A DNA stretch of 50,333 nucleotides from Pedobacter ginsenosidimutans (GTDB taxonomy: Bacteria; Bacteroidota; Bacteroidia; Sphingobacteriales; Sphingobacteriaceae). The DNA lies in the NCBI RefSeq assembly GCF_001442625.1, contig NZ_LMZQ01000041.1:1-50333 (forward strand). The letters are read 5' to 3'. How positions within the stretch are numbered: the first letter of the stretch is position 1; each line of letters begins with the position of its first letter. This document shows, piece after piece, positions 24,800 through 33,409 of the stretch. The notes beneath the pieces were generated by a model. It had not been told where the DNA came from. It ran no database searches and saw only the letters and a list, made by a program, of their open reading frames with translations. A program made the position numbers and the translations under genes.

Positions 24800-24873
24800 T
24801 CGGGATGGCAGGATTCGAACCTACGACCTCCTGCTCCCAAAGCAGGCGCGATACCGGGCTACGCTACATCCCG
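24800..24873 (-). tRNA. tRNA-Pro (TGG)
   Basis: The cloverleaf reads acceptor CGGGATG/CATCCCG, D-stem GCG/CGC, anticodon stem CCTGC/GCAGG with loop TTTGGGA (anticodon TGG), and T-arm GTAGG-TTCGAAT-CCTGC. It is 74 bases with discriminator A and no encoded CCA. It is identical in sequence to the copy at 24924 and lies nearest the integrase fragment. Confidence 0.97.
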
Positions 24874-24923
24874 AACTTGGCATCGATCTTTTAATCCTGT
24901 TTTAAAAGTGGATCAACTTTTTG

Positions 24924-24997
24924 TCGGGATGGCAGGATTCGAACCTACGACCTCCTGCTCCCAAAGCAGGCGCGATACCGGGCTACGCTACATCCCG
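24924..24997 (-). tRNA. tRNA-Pro (TGG), tandem copy
   Basis: Same 74-base sequence and anticodon TGG as the copy 50 bases downstream; the short 5' flanks are also related (GAACTTGG..), which points to a recent tandem duplication. Confidence 0.97.
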
Positions 24998-25096
24998 AAC
25001 TTGGTATCTTCTTTTTAATTTCCCTTTTTCGAAGGGATTGCAAAGAAACGGTTTTAAATTGATAATTCCATTTATTTTTGCAAATTTTTATTTTCT

Positions 25097-25184
<88 letters not shown>

Positions 25185-25266
25185 TTTTCGACCTCTATTT
25201 TCCGCCCTACCGGCGTTGTTTTGAGGTCTGCAAATATAGTAAAACAAGTTATCCAACAAAAAAAAA

Positions 25267-27345
25267 TTACAAAATTTGTTGATAATCTATACGCACATGA
25301 TAGATGCTCATAAGCATCGTCTTGAATATCAATTTGATAGTCTCAATATCTTTTAATGTTAAATCGCAGTCATCTAACTGGTTTTGCTCCAATTTGTAGT
25401 TAATTATCCTTTCTACGATGTCATTTATGTTCTGAGCATCGGGATTTTTCAGACTTCTTGACGCAGCTTCGACCGAATCGGCGAGCATCAACACACCAGT
25501 TTCTTTGCTAAAAGGTATTGGTCCGGGGTAACGGAAAATGTTTTCGTCGACAAATTTTTCAGGCGTATTTTTCAAAAAAGACTGATAAAAATAATCAACC
25601 CGGGTATTTCCATGGTGTGTTCTGATAAAATCGATAATCGCTTCAGGAATCTGGTTCTTCCTTAAAATCTCAATCCCTTTGTGCACATGCTGAATAATGA
25701 TCTGCGCACTTTGCTCGTAAGGTAATTTATCATGCGGACTCACAGCGGTATTCTGGTTCTCGATAAAATATTGTGGATTGTCTACTTTACCAATATCATG
25801 ATATAAGGCACCCGCCCTTACCAGCACCGAATTGCCCCCTATTTTAAATATTGCGGCCTCTGCAAGGTTTGCCACCTGCAAAGAGTGCTGAAACGTTCCA
25901 GGCGCTTTAAAGGCAAGCTCCCTTAACAGTTTATTATTGGTATTGGTGAGCTCAATTAAGGCCACATCTGATGTGATACCAAAAATACGTTCGAACAGAT
26001 AAATTAAGGGGTAAGCTAAAAGAGATAAGAGTACACTAAAAACAAAAGGAATAAAATTCATCCATTCTATTTCGCGGAAAGATCCTTCGCGAAGCAGGGC
26101 AATACCTATAAAAGAAACTAAATAAGCCAAAAGAATAAATAAGGCCGAAACCAGGAATCTTTCGCGCTTAACAAAGTTTTTTATACTAAATATGGCAACC
26201 ATGCCTGCAGTAACCTGATAAAACACAAACTCGAAACTATTAGCCACAAAAAAACCGGCAATTAAAATCACCAGCATATGGAGGTAAAGTGCCAAACGGG
26301 TATCAAACAGTATCCTAATGATAATGGGCACTACACAAAACGGAATGTAGTACAAACTTGGGATTTCCATTTTAATGGCCCAGGTTAATGCCAGTAACAT
26401 CCCCGTGGTAACAATCAGGATTAAGGAAAGCTGACGGTTATCGGCAAAAATATCCTTCCGGAAAAGAAAAAGGAAAGACATTAAAATAGCGAGTATAAAG
26501 CCAACCAATATTACCTGCCCCAAATAAACCAATGCCCTGCTACCAATTGTTTTGCTCTGTGCATCGTAGGTTGCTTTATAAGATTCTAGTTTCTGATAAA
26601 TTTCTTCATCAATAACATCATTCTTCGCTACAATAAGCTCTCCCTTTTGTACCATACCCTTGGTAGTAGAGATATTGTTAACCGTATTATCCTGTATAGT
26701 TTGAGTCAGGCGCTCATCAAATACGATGTTTGGGGTAATGTGATCAATGGCAAGGTTTGCAACCAGATCGCCCATTACCTGATTGGGGGCTTTAAAATTA
26801 TCTTTAAAAAACTTCAGGGCCGATTCTGCGGTAAAAACATCCTGTGTATTCTTTTCCTGGGCTACATTGTTTTCAAGTAAAGAAAAGTCATAGTTCTTCC
26901 CTCCCGCCTGATGTTTCACATTTAAACCGATAATCCCTTTCTCGTAAATGTTCTGCAGCAATTTATAGGAAGCACTTTTATATACGTCCTTATCTTTTTC
27001 GTTAAGTTGCTTAGATTTCCATTTCACATCAAACTCGTTGGCAAACTCCTCCAAAGCATTTGCCGTAATGCCCCTATCGAATTGGTAAACAGGTAAAATA
27101 TCTTTTAATGCATTCTTTTTATCGGCACTAACCTGTGGATTGGTTTTTAAAATAGCAAAACTAAAGGGCGAAATCAGGTCCTTATTTTTCCATACTGCAT
27201 TTTTTTCAAACTCATATCTAAACCGGGGCTGTTTGGGTAGAAATAACGTAATAATGAAAACGGTAAATATCATCATCACATATTTTAGGTTTGATGAATA
27301 CTTCCGGTAAAGGATCTTGTGTGAATTTCTCTTGATTTTGGCCAA
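25267..27345 (-). CDS. pgpH: PgpH-type 7TM-HD phosphodiesterase (c-di-AMP hydrolase family)
   Basis: A 692-residue inner-membrane protein with the PgpH layout: one N-terminal membrane segment (MMIFTVFIITLFLP, about residues 23-36), a periplasmic 7TMR-HDED domain (to about 270), seven membrane segments (about 275-455) and a cytoplasmic HD domain. The HD motif is complete: HSLQVANLAEAAIF, then GALYHDIGKVDNPQYFIENQ with the HD dyad near residue 515, and HHGNTRVDYFY further on. In Firmicutes this family hydrolyses cyclic di-AMP and so controls osmotic and cell-wall state; the same is likely here. It diverges from the SPFH gene. Confidence 0.92.
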   Translation of the reverse strand: MAKIKRNSHKILYRKYSSNLKYVMMIFTVFIITLFLPKQPRFRYEFEKNAVWKNKDLISPFSFAILKTNPQVSADKKNALKDILPVYQFDRGITANALEEFANEFDVKWKSKQLNEKDKDVYKSASYKLLQNIYEKGIIGLNVKHQAGGKNYDFSLLENNVAQEKNTQDVFTAESALKFFKDNFKAPNQVMGDLVANLAIDHITPNIVFDERLTQTIQDNTVNNISTTKGMVQKGELIVAKNDVIDEEIYQKLESYKATYDAQSKTIGSRALVYLGQVILVGFILAILMSFLFLFRKDIFADNRQLSLILIVTTGMLLALTWAIKMEIPSLYYIPFCVVPIIIRILFDTRLALYLHMLVILIAGFFVANSFEFVFYQVTAGMVAIFSIKNFVKRERFLVSALFILLAYLVSFIGIALLREGSFREIEWMNFIPFVFSVLLSLLAYPLIYLFERIFGITSDVALIELTNTNNKLLRELAFKAPGTFQHSLQVANLAEAAIFKIGGNSVLVRAGALYHDIGKVDNPQYFIENQNTAVSPHDKLPYEQSAQIIIQHVHKGIEILRKNQIPEAIIDFIRTHHGNTRVDYFYQSFLKNTPEKFVDENIFRYPGPIPFSKETGVLMLADSVEAASRSLKNPDAQNINDIVERIINYKLEQNQLDDCDLTLKDIETIKLIFKTMLMSIYHVRIDYQQIL

Positions 27346-27405
27346 AATGATGTAATTATTGTATTGTCAAAAATAGCATTTTTATCTAATATACATTTTA
27401 CAGGT

Positions 27406-27435
27406 TTTGTTTGCAATTACCGGATTTTATATTTT
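27406..27435 (+). promoter_or_regulatory. Candidate promoter of the SPFH unit
   Basis: TTTG at 27406-27409, an 18-base spacer, then TATATTTT at 27428-27435 (7 of 8 to TAnnTTTG). Its position supports the SPFH start at 27464 rather than the upstream one at 27407. Confidence 0.4.
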
Positions 27436-27463
27436 ACTTTATGATATCAAATTAATATCAATT

Positions 27464-28321
27464 ATGTATCAAGAAAAAATTATTAATCCGCCATCGGGCT
27501 ATCTAACATTCGCACTATGCATCGCATTGCTGGGCGCTTCTATTTTCTGTTTTGTTTCAGAAATTTTTCTCTGGGGAGGAATTTTACTGGCAATAGATAT
27601 ATTTTTAATATTCCCGGGCTTTTTAATCATCAACCCTAATCAATCAATGGTACTCACCCTTTTCGGAAAATATATCGGGACAGTAAAAGCCGATGGATTT
27701 TTCTGGGTAAATCCCTTAACCTCAAAAAGACGTTTATCATTAAAAGCGAACAATTTAAACGGACAGCAGTTAAAAGTTAATGATAAACTGGGCAACCCGA
27801 TCGAAATTGCTGCTGTGGTGGTTTGGAAAGTAAACGAAACTGCCAAAGCTGTTTTCTCTGTAGAAAACTACATGCAATACGTAAATATACAAAGTGAAGC
27901 TGCTGTAAGGCATTTGGCTAACATTTTTCCATACGACCATGCTGAAGGGGAAGAAACCAGCATCACTTTAAAAGATGGTGCTGATAAAGTAAGCGAACTT
28001 TTAGAAAACGAACTGAACGAACGTTTATCGAGAGCAGGTATTGAAGTTTTAGAAGCCAGGATTTCGCATTTGGCTTATGCACCAGAAATTGCCAGTGCCA
28101 TGTTACAGCGTCAACAGGCCACTGCAGTTATTGCAGCCCGTAAATTAATAGTAGAAGGTGCTGTAGGCATGGTAGAGATGGCTTTAGAGAAATTATCGCA
28201 AAAAGGAATTGTTGAGCTGGATGAAGAGCGTAAAGCAGCTATGGTAAGCAATTTACTGGTGGTGCTTTGCGGCGATCGCCATGTACAGCCCGTGGTAAAT
28301 ACCGGAACATTATATAATTAG
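27464..28321 (+). CDS. SPFH/Band 7 domain membrane protein
   Basis: About 285 residues. I choose the ATG at 27464 (MYQEKIINPPSGYL) because a promoter-like element covers the upstream start. Two membrane segments (LTFALCIALLGASIFCFV and LWGGILLAIDIFLIFPGFLII, ending near residue 60) are followed by the SPFH domain beginning NQSMVLTLFGKYIGTVKADGFFWVNP, with YDHAEGEETSITLKDG and the coiled helix LNERLSRAGIEVLEARISHLAYAPEIASAMLQRQQATAVIAARK. Such proteins form rings or scaffolds at the membrane and often adjust proteases or microdomains. It is first of three genes with gaps of 4 and 2 bases, so it is surely co-translated with a PH-like membrane protein and a small RHH protein. Confidence 0.92.
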   Translation: MYQEKIINPPSGYLTFALCIALLGASIFCFVSEIFLWGGILLAIDIFLIFPGFLIINPNQSMVLTLFGKYIGTVKADGFFWVNPLTSKRRLSLKANNLNGQQLKVNDKLGNPIEIAAVVVWKVNETAKAVFSVENYMQYVNIQSEAAVRHLANIFPYDHAEGEETSITLKDGADKVSELLENELNERLSRAGIEVLEARISHLAYAPEIASAMLQRQQATAVIAARKLIVEGAVGMVEMALEKLSQKGIVELDEERKAAMVSNLLVVLCGDRHVQPVVNTGTLYN

Positions 28322-28325
28322 CAAA

Positions 28326-28847
28326 ATGGAATTTGAGGAAAAACAAAGCTTAAAACTTTGGTGGCTTTATATTTTATTAGCTATTGATGCTGTTATTGTG
28401 CTTAGCATCGTACTTTTTGATAAAGGCGGAATGAGCTTTGAGACTTTAAAAACTACTTATTTTGCTCCATTTTGGGCAGTATTTCTTCCTTTTGCGATTA
28501 TTTATCTGCTTCAAAAAAATAAAATGACTTTGCAGATCGGTGCTGAAGGCATTTCTTACAAGTATTTTCCATTTCAAACCAAACTGAAGCTATTGAATTG
28601 GGGCAACATCGAGAAAGTTTATATCAATAAGTACAATGCTTTAGGAGATTATGGCGGATTTGGTGTTCGCAGCAGGCTTTGGTTTAAATTTAACGACAAG
28701 GCCTATATCCTAAACGATAAAGATAAAGGTTTACAGATTGAATTTAAAAATGGCAAAAAGCTCCTGTTCAGCTCAAATAAGATAGAAGAACTGCAAATGT
28801 TTCTTATTAATTTAAAAACGAGGTATAATATACAAGCAATACAATAA
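28326..28847 (+). CDS. Small membrane protein with PH-like domain
   Basis: A 173-residue protein with two membrane segments (WWLYILLAIDAVIVLSIVLF and FAPFWAVFLPFAIIYLL, residues about 12-60) followed by a beta-rich region: MTLQIGAEGISYKYFPFQTK, LLNWGNIEKVYINKYNALGD, and LQIEFKNGKKLLFSSNKIEELQMFLINLKTR. The strand pattern with a C-terminal helix is like bacterial PH domains (bPH family). I do not recognise a named family. It lies 4 bases after the SPFH gene and 2 before the RHH gene, so it likely works with them at the inner membrane. Confidence 0.75.
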   Translation: MEFEEKQSLKLWWLYILLAIDAVIVLSIVLFDKGGMSFETLKTTYFAPFWAVFLPFAIIYLLQKNKMTLQIGAEGISYKYFPFQTKLKLLNWGNIEKVYINKYNALGDYGGFGVRSRLWFKFNDKAYILNDKDKGLQIEFKNGKKLLFSSNKIEELQMFLINLKTRYNIQAIQ

Positions 28848-28849
28848 GA

Positions 28850-29017
28850 ATGGCGGAGAAAGATAAAAAAGCTTTTGTATTAAGAATTAGTCCTGCTTTA
28901 TTAAAAGAAGTAGAAACCTGGGCTGCCGATGAGTTTAGAAGTACGAACGGACAGATCGAGTTTCTACTCACGCAGGCTTTAAAATCAAGAAAAAAAGGTA
29001 AAACAAAAGAAGAATAG
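28850..29017 (+). CDS. 55-residue Arc/RHH-type DNA-binding protein
   Basis: A short frame, ATG at 28850 to TAG at 29015-29017. The product MAEKDKKAFVLRISPALLKE, followed by WAADEFRSTNGQIEFLLTQAL, matches the ribbon-helix-helix fold: a beta strand (KAFVLRIS), helix 1, a turn with RSTNGQI and helix 2, as in Arc and CopG. It should dimerise and bind DNA. It begins two bases after the previous stop and is thus third in the SPFH unit. No toxin gene adjoins it, so a regulatory role on this unit is more likely than an antitoxin. Confidence 0.78.
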   Translation: MAEKDKKAFVLRISPALLKEVETWAADEFRSTNGQIEFLLTQALKSRKKGKTKEE

Positions 29018-29196
29018 AAGCAAGGTTTCCGAAGTTTTTAAGGCCCAAGGCATCAGCATACTCCGGAAGTCTGTTAATATTTGGGCGTTATCCAAGCTAC
29101 ATAAGGATCGGCTCAGGGCTGCGCTTCACTCCGGTACCTATAAAAAAATCGATGCTGAGCCCTTACAATTCTAACGCAAATGTACTGATCTAAATT
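29018..29196. repeat. Intergenic repeat-like region
   Basis: No gene is seen. GGGCGTTATCC..GGATCGGCTCAGGGCTGCGCTTC (29081-29133) has the form of a dispersed intergenic element that I recall from Sphingobacteriaceae (GGGCGTTACCC..GGTCGGGCT..CGCTTC), here diverged. This is from memory and needs a genome self-comparison. Confidence 0.3.
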
Positions 29197-29229
29197 AAAC
29201 CTATCAGGTTTTAAAAACCTGATAGGTTT
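29197..29229 (+). terminator. Terminator of the SPFH unit
   Basis: AAACCTATCAGGTTTT (29197-29212) is the exact reverse complement of AAAACCTGATAGGTTT (29214-29229), separated by one base. In effect it forms a 12-pair stem with a small A/T loop. It could act on both strands. Confidence 0.65.
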
Positions 29230-29499
29230 GTACATTAATAAATTTTCTTCATCCAGCAACCTAGCCAAAGAACCACCAACCAAGCAACCTAAACCTGATG
29301 GCAGCGACAGCCCCGAAGTATGAGGGCTACAGCGAATAGCAGGACTGTACTCTCCTAAGCACTACTGGTACTGCTTTCCAAATAAAAAACGAACTTTATT
29401 TTCAATTGAAATATGCAAAAACTAACAATCATTCGTTATTGCAATATTAAAAATGTATAACTTAGCGGCCTAACCAAAAATTCATAAAATTTAGTTTAC
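29230..29499. other. Intergenic region before thiolase
   Basis: No frame of note. GACAGCCCCGAAGTATGAGGGCTACAGC and AGGACT (about 29307-29345) resemble, in reverse complement, AGTCCTCGCCCTCATATTTCGG at about 35025-35046, so this holds a dispersed repeat copy. TAACTTAG near 29458 may be the thiolase promoter. Confidence 0.35.
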
Positions 29500-30675
29500 A
29501 TGAAAGAAGTTGTAATTGTATCAGCTGTGCGAACGCCTATTGGCAGTTTTGGAGGCTCATTAGCTCAATTTTCTGCTACTCAACTTGGTGGCTTTGCCAT
29601 TAAGGCTGCTATCGAAAAAGCTGGATTAAAACCAGAACAGATCCAAGAAATATATATGGGTAATGTTTTATCTGCTAACCTGGGGCAAGCGCCAGCTACG
29701 CAAGCTGCAAAATTTGCAGGTTTACCAGATTTACCTGCCACTACAATAAATAAAGTATGCGCTTCGGGCACAAAAGCAATTATGCTTGCAGCGCAAAGTA
29801 TTACAAATGGCGATAATGAAATTATTGTAGCCGGTGGCATGGAAAGCATGAGTAATGTTCCCTATTACCTGGATAAGGCAAGAAACGGCTATCGCTTAGG
29901 CCATGGGCAAATTACAGATGGCCTGGTAAAAGATGGACTATGGGATGTTTATAACGACTATCATATGGGGTCTGCCGCCGAACTTTGCGCTACAGCATGT
30001 AACATCAGCCGCGAAGCGCAGGATGATTTTGCAATAGAATCGTACAAAAGAGCTCAGGCAGCACAAACTTCGGGCAAATTTGCCAGCGAAATTGTAGCTG
30101 TAGAAGTGAAAGACCGTAAAGGCGAAATTACCCTTGTTGATACCGATGATGAGCCTACCGCGGTTAAATTTGATAAAATACCTTCATTAAAACCTGTTTT
30201 CAAAAAAGATGGAACCGTAACTGCTGCAAATGCCTCTACTTTAAATGATGGCGCAGCAGCATTAGTTTTAATGAGTGCCGATAAGGCAAAAGAACTGGGT
30301 TTAACACCTTTGGCCAAAATATTAGGCTATGCTGATGCACAACAAGCACCGGAGTGGTTTACAACTGCACCTTCAAAAGCAATTCCATTGGCTTTACACA
30401 AGGCCAATATCGATATTAAAAATGTTGATTTTTTCGAAATTAACGAAGCTTTTTCTGTAGTTTCCATTGCAAATAATCAACTTTTAGAACTAAACAACAG
30501 TCAGGTTAACGTTAATGGTGGCGCTGTTTCATTGGGGCACCCACTTGGTGCATCGGGCGCAAGAATTGTAGTTACCTTACTTTCGGTATTGGCACAGAAC
30601 GACGGAAAAATCGGTGTTGCCGGAATCTGTAACGGAGGTGGTGGTGCAAGTGCACTTGTTATAGAGAAATTATAA
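29500..30675 (+). CDS. Acetyl-CoA C-acetyltransferase (thiolase)
   Basis: A 391-residue cytoplasmic thiolase that joins two acetyl-CoA or splits acetoacetyl-CoA. The catalytic set is complete: NKVCASGTKAIMLAAQSI with the acylated Cys near residue 87, GGMESMSNVPY, NEAFSVVSIAN, GGAVSLGHPLGASGARI with the His near 348, and CNGGGGASALVIE with the second Cys near 378. Length is typical of biosynthetic PhaA/AtoB thiolases. The next gene is 37 bases downstream (from the chosen start) and may be in the same transcript, though it has no evident metabolic link. Confidence 0.95.
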   Translation: MKEVVIVSAVRTPIGSFGGSLAQFSATQLGGFAIKAAIEKAGLKPEQIQEIYMGNVLSANLGQAPATQAAKFAGLPDLPATTINKVCASGTKAIMLAAQSITNGDNEIIVAGGMESMSNVPYYLDKARNGYRLGHGQITDGLVKDGLWDVYNDYHMGSAAELCATACNISREAQDDFAIESYKRAQAAQTSGKFASEIVAVEVKDRKGEITLVDTDDEPTAVKFDKIPSLKPVFKKDGTVTAANASTLNDGAAALVLMSADKAKELGLTPLAKILGYADAQQAPEWFTTAPSKAIPLALHKANIDIKNVDFFEINEAFSVVSIANNQLLELNNSQVNVNGGAVSLGHPLGASGARIVVTLLSVLAQNDGKIGVAGICNGGGGASALVIEKL

Positions 30676-30712
30676 TTTTTTGGTTTTGCAGAATCTTTGC
30701 GTATTTGATCGT

Positions 30713-31609
30713 ATGAAACTTATCAGATTTTATATCCTTTTAATCTTTGGAATGCTAAGCTTTAACTTAAAAGCGCAGCAGGCGCCAAATAAATTAGGGG
30801 TTTTCCAGGATACACTGATTAAAATATCGGCAAGGGTTATTTCTGCTCAAAGTGATGCACAAAAACTAGAAATAAACGGCAGTTTTGTAAAAACTTTGGT
30901 AGAGGCTTTAAAAGCCTCCAATTCTTTTTCTTATCCATTCGATTCGCTTAAAAATGTATCGGTAATTAAATCATCCGATCAGGCTTTTAGGATTTTGAGC
31001 TGGTATGTCCTGCTCGAAAACGGTTCATATCGCTATTATGGGGCCATCCAGATGAATACCAAAAGCGGTCCGTTGAAACTTTATCCCTTAATCGATCAGA
31101 CCGAAAATTTAGCCGATCCCAATAGCATTACCACTAACCAGAAATGGTTTGGTGCCAGATATTATGAAATCGTACCGGTGACCAGTGGGAACCGCCTGCC
31201 TTATTATGTGCTTTTAGGCTGGAAAGGAAATACGCAGGCCACCACTAAAAAGGTAATCGATATCCTTTCTTTCGATAAAGATAATCTCACTTTTGGCGCC
31301 CCCGTTTTCGATGGAAAAGAATTAAAAGGAAAAAACAGGGTAATATTCGAATATGCCAAATCGAATGCAATGACTTTAAAAACGGATTTAAAAGCTGGGA
31401 TGATCGTGTTCGACCATTTAGCATCCTTCAATCCGGAAATGAAAGATACCTTTGAATATCACGGATCAGATGGCACTTTTGATGGCTTTAAAATCATTGG
31501 CGGAAGATTAAAACTGCAGGAAGATATCACACTTAACAACGATCCGAATTCGAGTGATGAACTCTATGCCGATCCAAAGAAAAATGTGAAGCCCATCAGA
31601 AAGTTCTAA
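30713..31609 (+). CDS. Exported protein of unknown function
   Basis: About 298 residues. I start at the ATG at 30713 since MKLIRFYILLIFGMLSFNLKAQ is a clean signal peptide; the longer frame begins within the thiolase-proximal spacer. The mature protein has repeated aromatic and Gly-rich strands (SWYVLLENGSYRYYGAIQMN, YYEIVPVTSGNRLPYYVLLGW) and a C-terminal FDHLASFNPEM, GSDGTFDGFKIIGGRLKL, which suggests a beta-rich periplasmic or surface protein. I do not recognise a named family. It is downstream of thiolase and upstream of a peptide transporter. Confidence 0.75.
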   Translation: MKLIRFYILLIFGMLSFNLKAQQAPNKLGVFQDTLIKISARVISAQSDAQKLEINGSFVKTLVEALKASNSFSYPFDSLKNVSVIKSSDQAFRILSWYVLLENGSYRYYGAIQMNTKSGPLKLYPLIDQTENLADPNSITTNQKWFGARYYEIVPVTSGNRLPYYVLLGWKGNTQATTKKVIDILSFDKDNLTFGAPVFDGKELKGKNRVIFEYAKSNAMTLKTDLKAGMIVFDHLASFNPEMKDTFEYHGSDGTFDGFKIIGGRLKLQEDITLNNDPNSSDELYADPKKNVKPIRKF

Positions 31610-31756
31610 TTTTTAACAAACCTTAACAAATCATTTACCTAACACATCATTTAAAAATTTGTGAGTTTGGCATTCGCTGACTATATTGCGCCCTGCTTAA
31701 CTAGCTTAAACAACACACAAATTCTGAATTCATAAACTAAAACCAACAAATGTTTT

Positions 31757-33346
31757 ATGCAAACATCTAATGAAACCATTAGTATTGACCATAGCAAGGA
31801 ACTAGATCTCCACTTAGACAGTAACAATGTATCCAAAGAAAAATTATTTAGCCACCCAGTAGGCCTCTTTGTGCTATTTTTCACAGAAATGTGGGAAAGA
31901 TTTAGTTACTATGGAATGAGATCATTACTTGTTTTATTCTTAGTAAGCGAAATAAGTAAAGGTGGCTGGCACTGGACAAGACCAGAGGCTTTACAGCTTT
32001 ACGCCTGGTACACAGGTTTAGTATATTTAACTCCAATAATTGGCGGCTTAATTGCGGATCGACTGACTGGATACAGAAAAGCTGTTATCCTAGGTGCTTT
32101 AATTATGACCATTGGCCACATATCAATGGCGTTAGAAGGTTCAAATACCAATTTCTTCTATCTGGGATTATTTTTATTAATTGTTGGAAACGGATTATTC
32201 AAACCAAATATTTCTTCTATCGTAGGAAAACTTTACCCATCTACAAGTGATAAAAAAGATGCTGCTTACACTATCTTTTACATGGGCATTAACTCCGGTG
32301 CGTTTTTAGGTATGTTAATGTGCGGTTATATTGGCGAAAAAGTGGGCTGGCACTGGGGTTTTGGATTAGCGGGGGTATTTATGTTTTTTGGAATGCTTCA
32401 GTTTTACTTTGGACAAAAAATATTTGGTGTTTTAGGTGCGGCTGTAAATAAAACAGAAAAAGTAATTGACCCAACAGATGAAATTTTACCAAAAAAAGTA
32501 AGCAATCAACGTTTAGCTGTAGTCGCTGTATTTTCAATTTTCACTATTTTCTTTTGGATGGTATTTGAGCAGGCAGGCGGCTCAATGACTATTTTTGCTA
32601 AAGATTACACACTTAGAAATTTAACAGGAAATGCAAGTACAATCTTTAAATGGGTTGATGCAATACTTACTATTTTCCCACTTATTGCGGTAACTGTTGT
32701 TTTATTAAGCCTGGCGGCAAAAATCGCAAAAAAATATCCCGCCACAATAATTTTCACTGCAATAAGCTTCATTATTATCTGGGGATTAGCCATTTGGAAG
32801 GTAGAAAAAGAATTTACTGCTTTAAACACAGAAGTTCCTGCTTCATGGTTTGGGATTCTAAATTCATTCTTTATTGTTTCCCTTGCACCATTTGTGTCTA
32901 AAATATGGGAAACTAAATTTAACCCAAGTGGGCCTGTAAAATTTGGACTCGGTTTAATTTTTGTAGGTATAGGTTTTGCAGGATTGGCTTATGGAGGTAT
33001 GGATATTGCAAAAGGTGCTACATCTGCACAGGTAAGCATGTTTTGGTTAATTTTCGCATACTTCTTCCATACTGTTGGGGAATTATGTGTTTCGCCTGTT
33101 GGATTATCTTACGTTAGTAAATTGGCTCCGGCCAAAGTGGTAGGTTTAATGTTCGGTGTATGGTTTACCTGTACAGCGATTGGTAACTGGTTAGCAGGTA
33201 CTACCGGCGGCTTAATTGACAAAATAAGCTCAGAATACTCCATTTCCATTTTCTTCTTAATATTTACCATTATACCTATCGTTGCAGGCTTAATTATGTT
33301 TGCTATAAGTCCGATATTGCGTAAATGGATGCACGGCGTTCACTAA
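31757..33346 (+). CDS. POT-family peptide transporter
   Basis: A 529-residue proton-coupled oligopeptide symporter of the inner membrane. Signatures are FFTEMWERFSYYGMRSLLVLF (the ExxERFxYYG proton-coupling motif, near residue 50), GGLIADRLTGYRKAVILGA, and FYMGINSGAFLGMLMCGYIGE, the PTR2 pattern. Roughly 14 membrane segments fit the bacterial POT type with two extra helices. A hydrophilic N-terminal tail of about 35 residues precedes the first helix. It ends at a terminator, then a second POT gene follows. Together they suggest peptide feeding. Confidence 0.93.
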   Translation: MQTSNETISIDHSKELDLHLDSNNVSKEKLFSHPVGLFVLFFTEMWERFSYYGMRSLLVLFLVSEISKGGWHWTRPEALQLYAWYTGLVYLTPIIGGLIADRLTGYRKAVILGALIMTIGHISMALEGSNTNFFYLGLFLLIVGNGLFKPNISSIVGKLYPSTSDKKDAAYTIFYMGINSGAFLGMLMCGYIGEKVGWHWGFGLAGVFMFFGMLQFYFGQKIFGVLGAAVNKTEKVIDPTDEILPKKVSNQRLAVVAVFSIFTIFFWMVFEQAGGSMTIFAKDYTLRNLTGNASTIFKWVDAILTIFPLIAVTVVLLSLAAKIAKKYPATIIFTAISFIIIWGLAIWKVEKEFTALNTEVPASWFGILNSFFIVSLAPFVSKIWETKFNPSGPVKFGLGLIFVGIGFAGLAYGGMDIAKGATSAQVSMFWLIFAYFFHTVGELCVSPVGLSYVSKLAPAKVVGLMFGVWFTCTAIGNWLAGTTGGLIDKISSEYSISIFFLIFTIIPIVAGLIMFAISPILRKWMHGVH

Positions 33347-33365
33347 TCAAAAAATAAATTTAACA

Positions 33366-33391
33366 AAAAGCCCGATCTCCATCGGGCTTTT
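33366..33391 (+). terminator. Terminator between the two POT genes
   Basis: AAAAGCCCGAT (33366-33376) pairs with ATCGGGCTTTT (33381-33391) around CTCC, and the stem ends in T's. It separates the two transporter transcripts. Confidence 0.85.
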
Positions 33392-33409
33392 AATTTTTAG
33401 TCATATTTA

